A stretch of DNA of 64,000 bases from CBDDLD01 sp965250025. Lineage in GTDB: Bacteria; Bacteroidota; Bacteroidia; Flavobacteriales; Flavobacteriaceae. The position numbers and the translations under genes were made by a program. Numbering within the stretch: the first letter of the stretch is position 1; each line of letters begins with the position of its first letter. The stretch is from assembly GCA_965250025.1 (NCBI GenBank), contig OZ252283.1, positions 2,294,001-2,358,000 of the forward strand, given 5' to 3'. Positions 25,375 to 32,974 of this stretch are shown here, piece by piece. Under the pieces are notes generated by a model that was not told the origin of the DNA, ran no database searches, and saw nothing but the letters and a program-made list of their open reading frames with translations.

Positions 25375-26637
25375 ATGCGTTTTAAGGTTTTCAAAAATAC
25401 AGTTTTATTCTTGGTTTTAGTAGTTCTCAGTTGTGGTTCTAAATCCAAAGAATCTACAATAGAACATCAAGCTATTGCAAATGACTTATTATCTACTTCT
25501 AAAACTAACGAGCATCCGGATCTTATTATTACTGTTGGCGCTAATAGCATACCAGAATACTTGCCTTTATTAAAAAACAAACGTGTGGGTATCGTTGCCA
25601 ATCAAACTTCAGTAATTTTCAAACAGTACCCCAACGAGTATGTGCATTTGGTGGATTCATTATTAAATTTAAATGTTAGTATTAAGGCGGTTTTTGCACC
25701 TGAGCATGGGTTCAGAGGTACTGCTGATGCCGGCGAATTAGTCAAAGACGGTATAGATCTCAAAACCGGATTACCTATAATTTCACTCTATGGAAAAAAC
25801 AAGAAACCTAATCCTAAACAACTTGAAGGTATTGATATCATGATTTTTGATATTCAGGATGTTGGTGCACGATTCTATACTTATATTTCTAGTTTACATT
25901 ATGTTATGGAAGCTTGTGCTGAACAAGGCATTCCGGTTCTGATTTTGGATCGTCCCAATCCTAACGGACATTACATTGATGGTCCCGTACTGGAAAAAGA
26001 GCACCAAAGTTTTGTAGGCATGCATCCTGTACCTGTTGTTCATGGCATGACTATTGGCGAATATGCTCAAATGATTAACGGTGAAGGTTGGATGGAAAAT
26101 GAAGCACAATGTGAATTAACCATTATTCCTGTTAAAAACTATACTCATAATACTTTGTATAGCTTACCCATAAAACCATCTCCAAATCTACCTAACGATC
26201 AAGCCATTAATCTATATCCAAGCTTGTGTTTTTTTGAAGGCACTAGCATTAGTATTGGCAGAGGTACTGACAAACAGTTTCAGATCGTTGGCGCACCGTT
26301 TTATTCCTTAAAAAAACACAGTTACAGCTTTACACCTCAACCCAATGAGGGCGCTAAATACCCTAAGCATGAAGGTAAAGTTTGTTATGGGTATGACTTG
26401 TCTCAACACCAACGTTTAAATACACTTAACCTCTCGTGGTTGATAGAATTTTACAACATCAATGAATCTGCAGAGGCGCCTTTTTTTAAGGCTTTTTTCA
26501 CAAAACTGGCTGGCACCAAATTGCTACAAGAACAGATCGAAGCCAATTGGTCTGAGCAAAAAATAAAAGCATCGTGGCATGATGGGCTTGAGACTTACAA
26601 AAAGATAAGAGATCAGTATTTGATCTATAAGGATTGA
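25375..26637 (+). CDS. namZ: Exo-beta-N-acetylmuramidase NamZ family (DUF1343) lipoprotein
   Basis: 420 residues from ATG at 25375 (MRFKVFKNTVLFLVLVVLSC); a lipobox LVVLSCGS marks an exported lipoprotein. The DUF1343 body includes GIVANQTSV, FAPEHGFRGTADAGE, YGKNKKPN, FDIQDVGARFYTYISSLHY, LDRPNPNGHYIDGPVL and FFEGTSISIGRGTDKQF. NamZ enzymes take terminal MurNAc from peptidoglycan fragments. A longer frame back to 25168 overlaps the divergent permease gene and has no homology, so it was rejected. Confidence 0.88.
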   Translation: MRFKVFKNTVLFLVLVVLSCGSKSKESTIEHQAIANDLLSTSKTNEHPDLIITVGANSIPEYLPLLKNKRVGIVANQTSVIFKQYPNEYVHLVDSLLNLNVSIKAVFAPEHGFRGTADAGELVKDGIDLKTGLPIISLYGKNKKPNPKQLEGIDIMIFDIQDVGARFYTYISSLHYVMEACAEQGIPVLILDRPNPNGHYIDGPVLEKEHQSFVGMHPVPVVHGMTIGEYAQMINGEGWMENEAQCELTIIPVKNYTHNTLYSLPIKPSPNLPNDQAINLYPSLCFFEGTSISIGRGTDKQFQIVGAPFYSLKKHSYSFTPQPNEGAKYPKHEGKVCYGYDLSQHQRLNTLNLSWLIEFYNINESAEAPFFKAFFTKLAGTKLLQEQIEANWSEQKIKASWHDGLETYKKIRDQYLIYKD

Positions 26638-26708
26638 TTACCTTCTTGGAAATAACTTCGTTGTTATACGTTCCGCAGAAAAATAACATGAAGGTATATA
26701 GTATGATT

Positions 26709-26901
26709 CATCATTGTGAACATAGTGAAGTAATCTCTTGAATTTTAGTTGTGATCCATGAGATTACGTCGTCATTTCATTCCTCGTAATGACGTTGTGC
26801 TTTAGTAGTATTGCTTTCTTGATAATGTCATCATGAATACTACTGAAATTAAAATATATTTTGATTGAACATATCTTGCAAAGCAAGTAAAGCAATATAT
26901 C
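26709..26901. repeat. Dispersed palindromic intergenic element, copy 2 (inverted)
   Basis: Reads as the reverse complement of the 22.8-kb copy: GATTACGTCGTCATTTCATT near 26762, then ATAATGTCATCATGAATACT, and an end with the palindrome CTTGCAAAGCAAG. It fills the 289-bp gap after namZ, whose first 65 bp (26638-26702) hold only a weak hairpin. Confidence 0.85.
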
Positions 26902-26925
26902 CATTTAAAATTGTGAGATGCCGTA

Positions 26926-27405
26926 TTACTTCTTATTTTCATTCAATACCATTTCTGTAGCTCTTATTGCTACAGGTTTTTTAGCAGGCATTTTTTTTCT
27001 GGGTTTTGGTATGTTAACAGGAATCTCTTTGAGTACATGAACAACAAAAACAATTCTTAATGGCGATTGTACAGCTACAAACACATGCTTCCCCATACTT
27101 AGTTTATTTAAAGGCAATTCATAAGCAGTAGTATCAATATAAAAGTCCAATTCTCTATTGTAATCTTTATTTATAGAATACAGATAATTGATCTTCTTTT
27201 TACTCTTTAGAATCAGTGTATCTTTTGAAGCGTTAAGATCGTGGTACAAATCTTTAGCCTGAACATTTCTGTTCTTATCGATCTTAGCATACGCCGTTTG
27301 CGCCTGTAGAAAAGAAAAGGTAGTTAATACACTACCTACAAATAACATCTGTTTGATGTTTTTGAAAAAAAATACCATTAAGTTTAAAATAAAAGGGGTT
27401 TTCAA
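26926..27405 (-). CDS. Hypothetical exported protein
   Basis: 159 residues with an N-terminal hydrophobic segment ending FSFLQAQ, a probable signal peptide with cleavage after QAQ. The mature part is basic, ending in a Pro/Lys-rich tail (IPKPRKKMPAKKPVAIRA). I do not recognise a family. The start may be either the first Met or the Met at residue 10. It lies alone between the 26.7-kb repeat and the GDPD gene. Predicted periplasmic. Confidence 0.6.
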   Translation of the reverse strand: MKTPFILNLMVFFFKNIKQMLFVGSVLTTFSFLQAQTAYAKIDKNRNVQAKDLYHDLNASKDTLILKSKKKINYLYSINKDYNRELDFYIDTTAYELPLNKLSMGKHVFVAVQSPLRIVFVVHVLKEIPVNIPKPRKKMPAKKPVAIRATEMVLNENKK

Positions 27406-27530
27406 CTCAACAGTAATTAATTAATCCACACTAAACATAACTAGTTTAATGATATCAAAAGGAATAAATTCTATGAACTACACAAAAATCAGAAGAACAA
27501 CAATAAATTGTTAACAACTTGTTGAAAACC

Positions 27531-28400
27531 TTAATTGCTTAATAGAATTTTAAGTTGATCCGGGTAATCAGTAATTATGCCATCAATCTCCCATTCAATA
27601 AATCTTTTCATGAGGTCTACATCATTAATTGTCCATGGTATCACCTCATACCCTTGTGCCTGTAGTGCTTTAATTTTAGTTTCATCTAATAATTTGTGAT
27701 ATGGGCTTATGATCTCTGGCTTATAACTTAGTGCCTTAGACTTATCATCTATAGATTCCCCTTCATCTACCAAAAGTGCCACTTTAGTATTTGGCGATTG
27801 CTTTTTAATGACTTCTAAAATATTAAGGTCAAAGGATTGCAGATTAGAGCGCTCTTCCATACCATTATCTGCTATAGTTTTTAATACCATACTCACATAA
27901 GCTTCGGGTTGTGGTGTATAAATGCCATAATATTCAGGTTTTGATTTGATCTCTATATTAAATTTCACTTTCGCTCCCTTAGCTTTCACCATATCAAAGA
28001 CTTCGCTCAACAGTGGCTTATAAACCTTCATTTTCTCCTGTTTTGGGTATCCGGAGTGAAACTTTGTGCCACAGTCGAATTGCTTAATCTGCTGATGCGT
28101 CATCTGATATAAGTTATAATGCTTATCCAAATCCTCAGGGATTTCATTCCCTTCGGCATCCAAACATATCTTTCGACTCATAAAAGGCTCATGAGACACT
28201 ACAACTTTATGATCTTTAGTAATGGCAATATCCAATTCTAAAGTATGCACACCAATATCTATGGCCTTTTCAAATGCTGGCAAGGTATTTTCCGGCAAAA
28301 GTCCTCTACAACCTCTATGCCCTTGGATATCTATACTAGACTTGCTGCTACAACTCATCATTAATAAAACAATTACTAGATATACTTTATTGGTCTGCAT
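27531..28400 (-). CDS. Glycerophosphodiester phosphodiesterase lipoprotein
   Basis: 289 residues: lipoprotein signal (VLLMMSCSS) then the GDPD TIM barrel with GHRGCRGLLPENT (catalytic His/Arg and Glu), LELDIAITKDHKVVVSHEP, FNIEIKSKPE and IPWTINDVDLMKRFIEWEID. It splits glycerophosphodiesters to glycerol-3-phosphate and an alcohol, probably in the periplasm. Its ATG overlaps the 3' end of the upstream desaturase gene by 14 bp, so the two are translationally linked. Confidence 0.92.
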   Translation of the reverse strand: MQTNKVYLVIVLLMMSCSSKSSIDIQGHRGCRGLLPENTLPAFEKAIDIGVHTLELDIAITKDHKVVVSHEPFMSRKICLDAEGNEIPEDLDKHYNLYQMTHQQIKQFDCGTKFHSGYPKQEKMKVYKPLLSEVFDMVKAKGAKVKFNIEIKSKPEYYGIYTPQPEAYVSMVLKTIADNGMEERSNLQSFDLNILEVIKKQSPNTKVALLVDEGESIDDKSKALSYKPEIISPYHKLLDETKIKALQAQGYEVIPWTINDVDLMKRFIEWEIDGIITDYPDQLKILLSN

Positions 28401-29229
28401 CTGGAATAACAGTTGGTTTTTGATATTTTTGAAATGGCTGTTTCAATAACTCCGCAATATTATTATTTTTCACCTCATCGGGAAACACATCTACACCATA
28501 CACTAGCTTTTCTCTATCAAATTTCATGAATGTTCCAAATAACCTGTCCCATATCGAAAAAATATTGCCGTAATTAGAGTCTGTATATGGTAATACATAA
28601 TGATGATGCACTTTATGCATGTCGGGAGATACTAATACATAACTTATGATATCATCCACCTTTTTTGGAAGCTTAATATTGGCATGATTGAATTGGGTTG
28701 AAACCAACGACATGGATTGGTAGAGCATGACTATAGCTATTGGTGTGCCTATAATGAACACCCCCATAAGGGTAAATGTAAATCGTATTACACTTTCAAG
28801 CGGGTGATGCCGGTTTGCAGTTGTGGTATCGACATTATGGTCGCTATGATGTACCAAATGCACCATCCATAGTGGTTTTACCTTATGCTCAACATAATGC
28901 GGCAAGTAAGCTCCAATAAAGTCCATCAGCAAAATGCCCAATACGACATATAACCATAGCGGTAAATTTGGTATCCAATTAATAATCCCAAACTCATTTG
29001 CTACCACCCAATCCGCGGATTTAAGTAACAAAAATGCCAAAGCAAAGTTGACGATAATGGTGGTTAATGTAAAAAACAAATTGGGCAGGGCATGCCGCCA
29101 TTTTTTATATTTAAAATTAAATAATGGCACTGCACCTTCAATCAACCAAAAAAGTGTAAGGCCTCCAACCAAAATAATACTTCTGTGAGATGATGGAATG
29201 GTTTCAAAATAGTTTAATAGGGTTTCCAC
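28387..29229 (-). CDS. Sterol desaturase/fatty acid hydroxylase family protein
   Basis: 280-residue membrane protein with four or five spans and the di-iron histidine clusters HYVEHKVKPLWMVHLVHH, NRHHP and HKVHHHY. Family members hydroxylate or desaturate fatty acids, sterols or carotenoids; substrate here is unknown. The overlap with the GDPD gene suggests a shared role in lipid turnover, which is inference only. Confidence 0.85.
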   Translation of the reverse strand: METLLNYFETIPSSHRSIILVGGLTLFWLIEGAVPLFNFKYKKWRHALPNLFFTLTTIIVNFALAFLLLKSADWVVANEFGIINWIPNLPLWLYVVLGILLMDFIGAYLPHYVEHKVKPLWMVHLVHHSDHNVDTTTANRHHPLESVIRFTFTLMGVFIIGTPIAIVMLYQSMSLVSTQFNHANIKLPKKVDDIISYVLVSPDMHKVHHHYVLPYTDSNYGNIFSIWDRLFGTFMKFDREKLVYGVDVFPDEVKNNNIAELLKQPFQKYQKPTVIPDADQ

Positions 29230-29264
29230 GAAAGCAAAAATTTTAGTTTTAAAGATACACTTTT

Positions 29265-29759
29265 TTAAAATTTAATCCTTGCTTTCATTTCTTCTACAAT
29301 ATGAAATGCAGCAGGACATATAGCGACGTTTTTAAGTGTTAAGTTCGATATTTGTTGAAATTTTTTCCGATCAGTATGTGGAAACTCTCTACAAGCTTTA
29401 GGGCGCACATCATAGATAGAGCAATAGTTGTCAGCTCCCAAAAATGTACAGGGTACCGATTGCAACACATAGTCGTTGTCTTCATCAACACGAAGATAAG
29501 TTGCAATAAACTGCTGTGGCTTCATTCTAAAATGCTTTGCAATTCGCTCCACATCTTTATCGGTAAATAATGGCCCTGTGGTTTTACAGCAATTGGCACA
29601 GTCCAGACAATCGGTATGTTCGAATTCCGTCTCATGCAATTCCTGCATAAGATAATCCAATTGCTTAGGAGGTTTTTTTTTGAGCTTAGCAAAGAACGCT
29701 TTGTTTTCCTTATGTTTGTCTTTGGCAAGCTTAGGGAGGTTATCTATGATCTCTTGCAT
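29265..29759 (-). CDS. YkgJ family cysteine cluster protein
   Basis: 164 residues with the family's two Cys clusters: CLDCANCCKTTGP (about residues 55-67) and CTFLGADNYCSIYDVRPKAC (about 102-122). They probably bind zinc or an Fe-S cluster. Function of the family is unknown. It starts 19 bp from the divergent methyltransferase start. A TAATTTTG -7 box ends only 4 bp upstream of its ATG, so the mRNA may be leaderless. Confidence 0.85.
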   Translation of the reverse strand: MQEIIDNLPKLAKDKHKENKAFFAKLKKKPPKQLDYLMQELHETEFEHTDCLDCANCCKTTGPLFTDKDVERIAKHFRMKPQQFIATYLRVDEDNDYVLQSVPCTFLGADNYCSIYDVRPKACREFPHTDRKKFQQISNLTLKNVAICPAAFHIVEEMKARIKF

Positions 29760-29763
29760 AATG

Positions 29764-29771
29764 CAAAATTA
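29764..29771 (-). promoter_or_regulatory. Candidate -7 box of the YkgJ gene
   Basis: TAATTTTG on the minus strand matches TAnnTTTG exactly, 5 bp from the ATG; transcription would begin at or near the start codon. A TTG lies 24 bases further upstream, outside the usual spacing. Confidence 0.3.
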
Positions 29772-29778
29772 CTATTTT

Positions 29779-30474
29779 ATGAATGATATTTTCGGCAAAG
29801 CCTTATTAGATTATTATAAACATGGGTCTTCTGATGATATCGTGACCTGGACTAGTATCTCTGACAAAGATGTATTGCCATTACCTTATCTGTTTAGAGA
29901 TTATGATAACATGCCGAAAATTGAACAAAAAGCATTACAATTGACTAAAGGGTTTGTGCTTGACGTAGGTTGTGGCGCCGGGAGTCATAGCTTATGGCTT
30001 CAAAATAAAGGGTTTAGGGTAAATGCTATTGACGTTTCCAAAGGCGCTATCACAGTATCTAAAGCACGAGGTGTTATTCATACTAAAGTTCATTCGCTAC
30101 TTGAAGAAAAAGACAGCTACGACACCATTCTTTTATTGATGAACGGTACTGGGATTTTTGAAGAATTATCAAAAGTTCATCTTTGCTTGACGCATCTTAA
30201 ATCCTTATTAAACCCCGGTGGGCAAATCTTGATCGACTCTTCTGATATTGCTTATATGTATGAAGATGAAGATGGGGGCATTTGGCATGACATTCATGCG
30301 AATTATTATGGTGAACTGGATTACTACATAAGTTACAAAGGCAAAAATGAAGTTCCCATGAAGTGGTTGTATCTGGATTTTAACACTTTACAAACAGCCT
30401 GCCATGCTATTGGCTTACACTGTGATAAAGTTATGGATGGTAAGCATTACGATTATTTGGCCAGGTTATATTGA
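29779..30474 (+). CDS. Class I SAM-dependent methyltransferase
   Basis: 231 residues from ATG at 29779 (MNDIFGKALLDYYKHG); an ATG six codons earlier is possible. Motif I is VLDVGCGAGSHSLWL, followed by VNAIDVSKGA (motif post I) and LLLMNGTGIFEEL. Substrate is unknown; the type resembles small-molecule methyltransferases. It is divergent from the YkgJ gene, with about 19 bp between start codons, and is followed by a cluster of dispersed repeats. Confidence 0.85.
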   Translation: MNDIFGKALLDYYKHGSSDDIVTWTSISDKDVLPLPYLFRDYDNMPKIEQKALQLTKGFVLDVGCGAGSHSLWLQNKGFRVNAIDVSKGAITVSKARGVIHTKVHSLLEEKDSYDTILLLMNGTGIFEELSKVHLCLTHLKSLLNPGGQILIDSSDIAYMYEDEDGGIWHDIHANYYGELDYYISYKGKNEVPMKWLYLDFNTLQTACHAIGLHCDKVMDGKHYDYLARLY

Positions 30475-30483
30475 TTTTACTAC

Positions 30484-30627
30484 AGATTGCTTCATTATGT
30501 TCGCAATGACATTATCATGAAAACAATACCAAAACACACCGTCATTACGAGGAATAAAATGACGACGTAATCCCAGAATCACAACTAAATTCAAGAGATT
30601 GCTTCACTGCGCTCGCAATGACGTTAT
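30484..30627. repeat. Dispersed palindromic element, left member of an exact 144-bp direct repeat
   Basis: These 144 bases are identical, base for base, to 31120-31263. They contain, in order, AGATTGCTTCATTATGTTCG, AAACAATACCAAAACACACC, GTCATTACGAGGAATAAAAT, and a closing GATTGCTTCACTGCGCTCGC-AATGACG. The two AGATTGC...AATGAC blocks are direct copies of each other, and each is partly complementary to the CGTCATTACGAG block. Confidence 0.95.
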
Positions 30628-30651
30628 ATATAAAAATTGTAACTTCATTAT

Positions 30652-30951
30652 ATGGAAAAATCCTATGTCTACTTTATGACTAATAAAAATAATACTGTTA
30701 TATATATTGGAGTTACTTCAAACCTCATCAAACGTATTTATGAACATAAGGCGAAAGTGTATAAGGGATTCACTTATAAATACAACTGCAACAAGCTTGT
30801 TTATTATGAAGAGTTTTCAAATATTCATGATGCAATAAAGAGAGAAAAGCAGATAAAAGCTGGTAATAGAAAACGAAAAGACATTCTAATAAATACTGTA
30901 AACCCTGATTGGAAAGACTTGTCAGAAGGTTGGTTGTTTTATTTTGATTAG
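30652..30951 (+). CDS. GIY-YIG nuclease family protein
   Basis: 99-residue stand-alone GIY-YIG domain. YVY (5-7) and YIG (18-20) form the central strands, Arg28 in NLIKRIYEHK is the catalytic Arg, and Glu65 in AIKREKQIKAGNRKRK is the metal-binding Glu; Asn72 follows. All key residues are present, so it should be an active DNA nicking or cleaving domain. The stop is followed at once by more copies of the dispersed repeat, and an exact 144-bp direct repeat brackets the gene. Similar small genes are scattered and multicopy in flavobacteria; host role unknown. Confidence 0.9.
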   Translation: MEKSYVYFMTNKNNTVIYIGVTSNLIKRIYEHKAKVYKGFTYKYNCNKLVYYEEFSNIHDAIKREKQIKAGNRKRKDILINTVNPDWKDLSEGWLFYFD

Positions 30952-31119
30952 TTATTGCGAGGAATGAAATGACGACATAATCTCATGGATCACATCTAAA
31001 ATAAAAAGATTGCTTCACCATGTTCGTAATGACGTTATCATGAAAACAATACCAAAACACACCGTCATTACGAGGAATGAAATGACGACGTAATCTTATG
31101 AATCACATCTAAAATTAAA
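30952..31119. repeat. Dispersed palindromic element, middle copies
   Basis: Begins at the GIY-YIG stop codon with GCGAGGAATGAAATGACGAC, then AGATTGCTTCACCATGTTCG, AAACAATACCAAAACACACC, and GTCATTACGAGGAATGAAAT. It is a diverged version (several base differences, slightly different spacer) of the flanking 144-bp copies. Confidence 0.88.
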
Positions 31120-31263
31120 AGATTGCTTCATTATGTTCGCAATGACATTATCATGAAAACAATACCAAAACACACCGTCATTACGAGGAATAAAATGACG
31201 ACGTAATCCCAGAATCACAACTAAATTCAAGAGATTGCTTCACTGCGCTCGCAATGACGTTAT
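31120..31263. repeat. Dispersed palindromic element, right member of the exact 144-bp direct repeat
   Basis: Identical over all 144 bases to 30484-30627. It ends 2 bp before the stop codon of the amidohydrolase gene on the minus strand (31266-31268), so no other sequence separates them. Confidence 0.95.
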
Positions 31264-31265
31264 TG

Positions 31266-32885
31266 TTATTGCAACTGTCCTCCCACATAGGTTTTCTCCA
31301 CTTTTAAATCAGGTATTTTACTTGCAGCAACGGTCATAATGTCCTTATCTAGTACTATAAAATCGGCAAACTTCCCGACTTCTATACTGCCTTTTTCCTG
31401 ATCTTCAAAATTAGCATATGCTGCCCAAATAGTCATTCCTTTTAACGTTTCCTCCCGTGTCAAAGCATTTTGCTTTTGAAATCCTCCTTCGGGGTATTGT
31501 GCTGTATCCATTCTTGCTACTGCAGCATAAAAGGTGAGGAACGGACTCACTTGCTCTACCGGAAAATCAGTTCCTAAGGCTACTCTACCACTCGCTTCCA
31601 GTAATTCTTTATAAGCGTATGCACCTTGTATGCGTTCCTTACCTAAACGATCTTCTGCCCAATACATATCACTTGTAGCGTGTGTTGGTTGTACCGACGG
31701 TATGATATTATCGTTTCTAAAATAGTCAAAATCGTTATCGGTTAGTACTTGAGCATGCTCTACGCGCCATCGTCTATCCGATTTCCCATTCAATATCTCT
31801 TTATAGATTCTCAAAACAACGCTATTGGCTGAATCGCCTATGGCATGTGTATTCATTTGATAGTTAGCTGTCTCTATACGTTTTGCCAAATCCTGAAATT
31901 CTTTGTACCCTATAACCATAGCGCCAAAGTGGTTTTCTTTGTCTGAATACGGTTGCTTTAAAGTGGCACCTCTAGAGCCTAAAGCACCGTCTACGTATAC
32001 TTTCACGGATTGTACATTGAGACGATCTGTTTTTACTTTTCCTGTCTTCAAATAATGATCAAGGTTTTCAGGTGTATTAGACACCATAGCATATACCCGC
32101 ATGTTTAGTGCTCCGGATTGCTGTAGACTATCAATAAGTGTGATCACATCTTTATCTAGTCCGGCATCAGACACTGTGGTTAGTCCCAGATCAAAACAAA
32201 TTTTCTCAGCTTCTTTCAAAGCGGCAATCTTTTGTGTTTGCGTTGGTTCAGGATACGTCGCTTCGACCAATTCCATAGGATTATCAATAAGTATTCCTGT
32301 AAGCTCTCCATCCTTCATAAGGATATCCCCGCCTTCTTTAGAGGTATTCTTATCTATTTTTGCTGCATCTAATGCTGCCTGATTACACAACATGGCATGC
32401 CCGTCGATTCGGGTTAAAGCTACTGGTGTATTAGGGAATAAGCGGTCTAATAATAATTTATGAGGAAACGTTTGATCTTCCCAGTCGTTCTGATCCCAAC
32501 CTCTTCCTATAATGTAATTTACATGGCGTTCATTCTGAAAATCGAGCACACGTTTCATGACATCTTCAAAGCTTTTTGTACCCACCAGATTAACTCTGTT
32601 TTGTTGTAATCCTAAGCCGTAAAAATGACAGTGCGCATCAATAAATCCTGGTATTATTGTTTTTCCTTGCGCGTTTAACGTATCTAATGCTTCATACTGA
32701 GCTTGCAATGCTCTTGTAGTTCCTACAGCTATAATTCTACCGTCTTGTACTGCAAAAGCTTCTGCTTTTTCAAAATTTGGATTCACAGTGTATATGTTAG
32801 CATTATATATCAGCAAGTCTGCTTGCTCTTTTTTTGAGCAACTTGTTACTATTAAAATGACAAAAAGAAAAATATATTTACGCAT
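31266..32885 (-). CDS. YtcJ-type amidohydrolase, lipoprotein
   Basis: 539 residues with a lipoprotein signal (FVILIVTSCSKKEQADLLIY) and a metal-dependent amidohydrolase fold: metal ligands in IDAHCHFYGLG, RRWRVEHAQVLTDNDF, THATSDMY and ALGTDFPVEQVSPF. The N-terminal and C-terminal strands (ANIYTVNPNFEKAEAFAVQD; GKFADFIVLDKDI) form the small beta domain. Substrate is unknown for this subfamily. Its 3' end abuts the 31.2-kb repeat. Confidence 0.88.
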   Translation of the reverse strand: MRKYIFLFVILIVTSCSKKEQADLLIYNANIYTVNPNFEKAEAFAVQDGRIIAVGTTRALQAQYEALDTLNAQGKTIIPGFIDAHCHFYGLGLQQNRVNLVGTKSFEDVMKRVLDFQNERHVNYIIGRGWDQNDWEDQTFPHKLLLDRLFPNTPVALTRIDGHAMLCNQAALDAAKIDKNTSKEGGDILMKDGELTGILIDNPMELVEATYPEPTQTQKIAALKEAEKICFDLGLTTVSDAGLDKDVITLIDSLQQSGALNMRVYAMVSNTPENLDHYLKTGKVKTDRLNVQSVKVYVDGALGSRGATLKQPYSDKENHFGAMVIGYKEFQDLAKRIETANYQMNTHAIGDSANSVVLRIYKEILNGKSDRRWRVEHAQVLTDNDFDYFRNDNIIPSVQPTHATSDMYWAEDRLGKERIQGAYAYKELLEASGRVALGTDFPVEQVSPFLTFYAAVARMDTAQYPEGGFQKQNALTREETLKGMTIWAAYANFEDQEKGSIEVGKFADFIVLDKDIMTVAASKIPDLKVEKTYVGGQLQ

Positions 32886-32912
32886 GGTTCGTATTTTAAG
32901 CCTCGTAAAAAT

Positions 32913-32942
32913 AATAAAAGCGAACCAATTGGTTCGCTTTTA
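32913..32942 (-). terminator. Perfect palindromic terminator
   Basis: AAAGCGAACC-AATT-GGTTCGCTTT is a perfect 24-base palindrome (32917-32940) with T-runs on both outer sides, so it could work in both directions. It lies 34 bp past the stop of the outer-membrane protein gene on the minus strand and upstream of the amidohydrolase start. Confidence 0.8.
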
Positions 32943-32974
32943 TTATTGAGTGTAACACTTATAATTTTTTATTA

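Noticed and set aside
30478..31265. Classical insertion sequence
   Set aside because: No transposase gene is present; the only gene is a 99-residue GIY-YIG nuclease, and no target-site duplication outside the 144-bp repeats could be made out.
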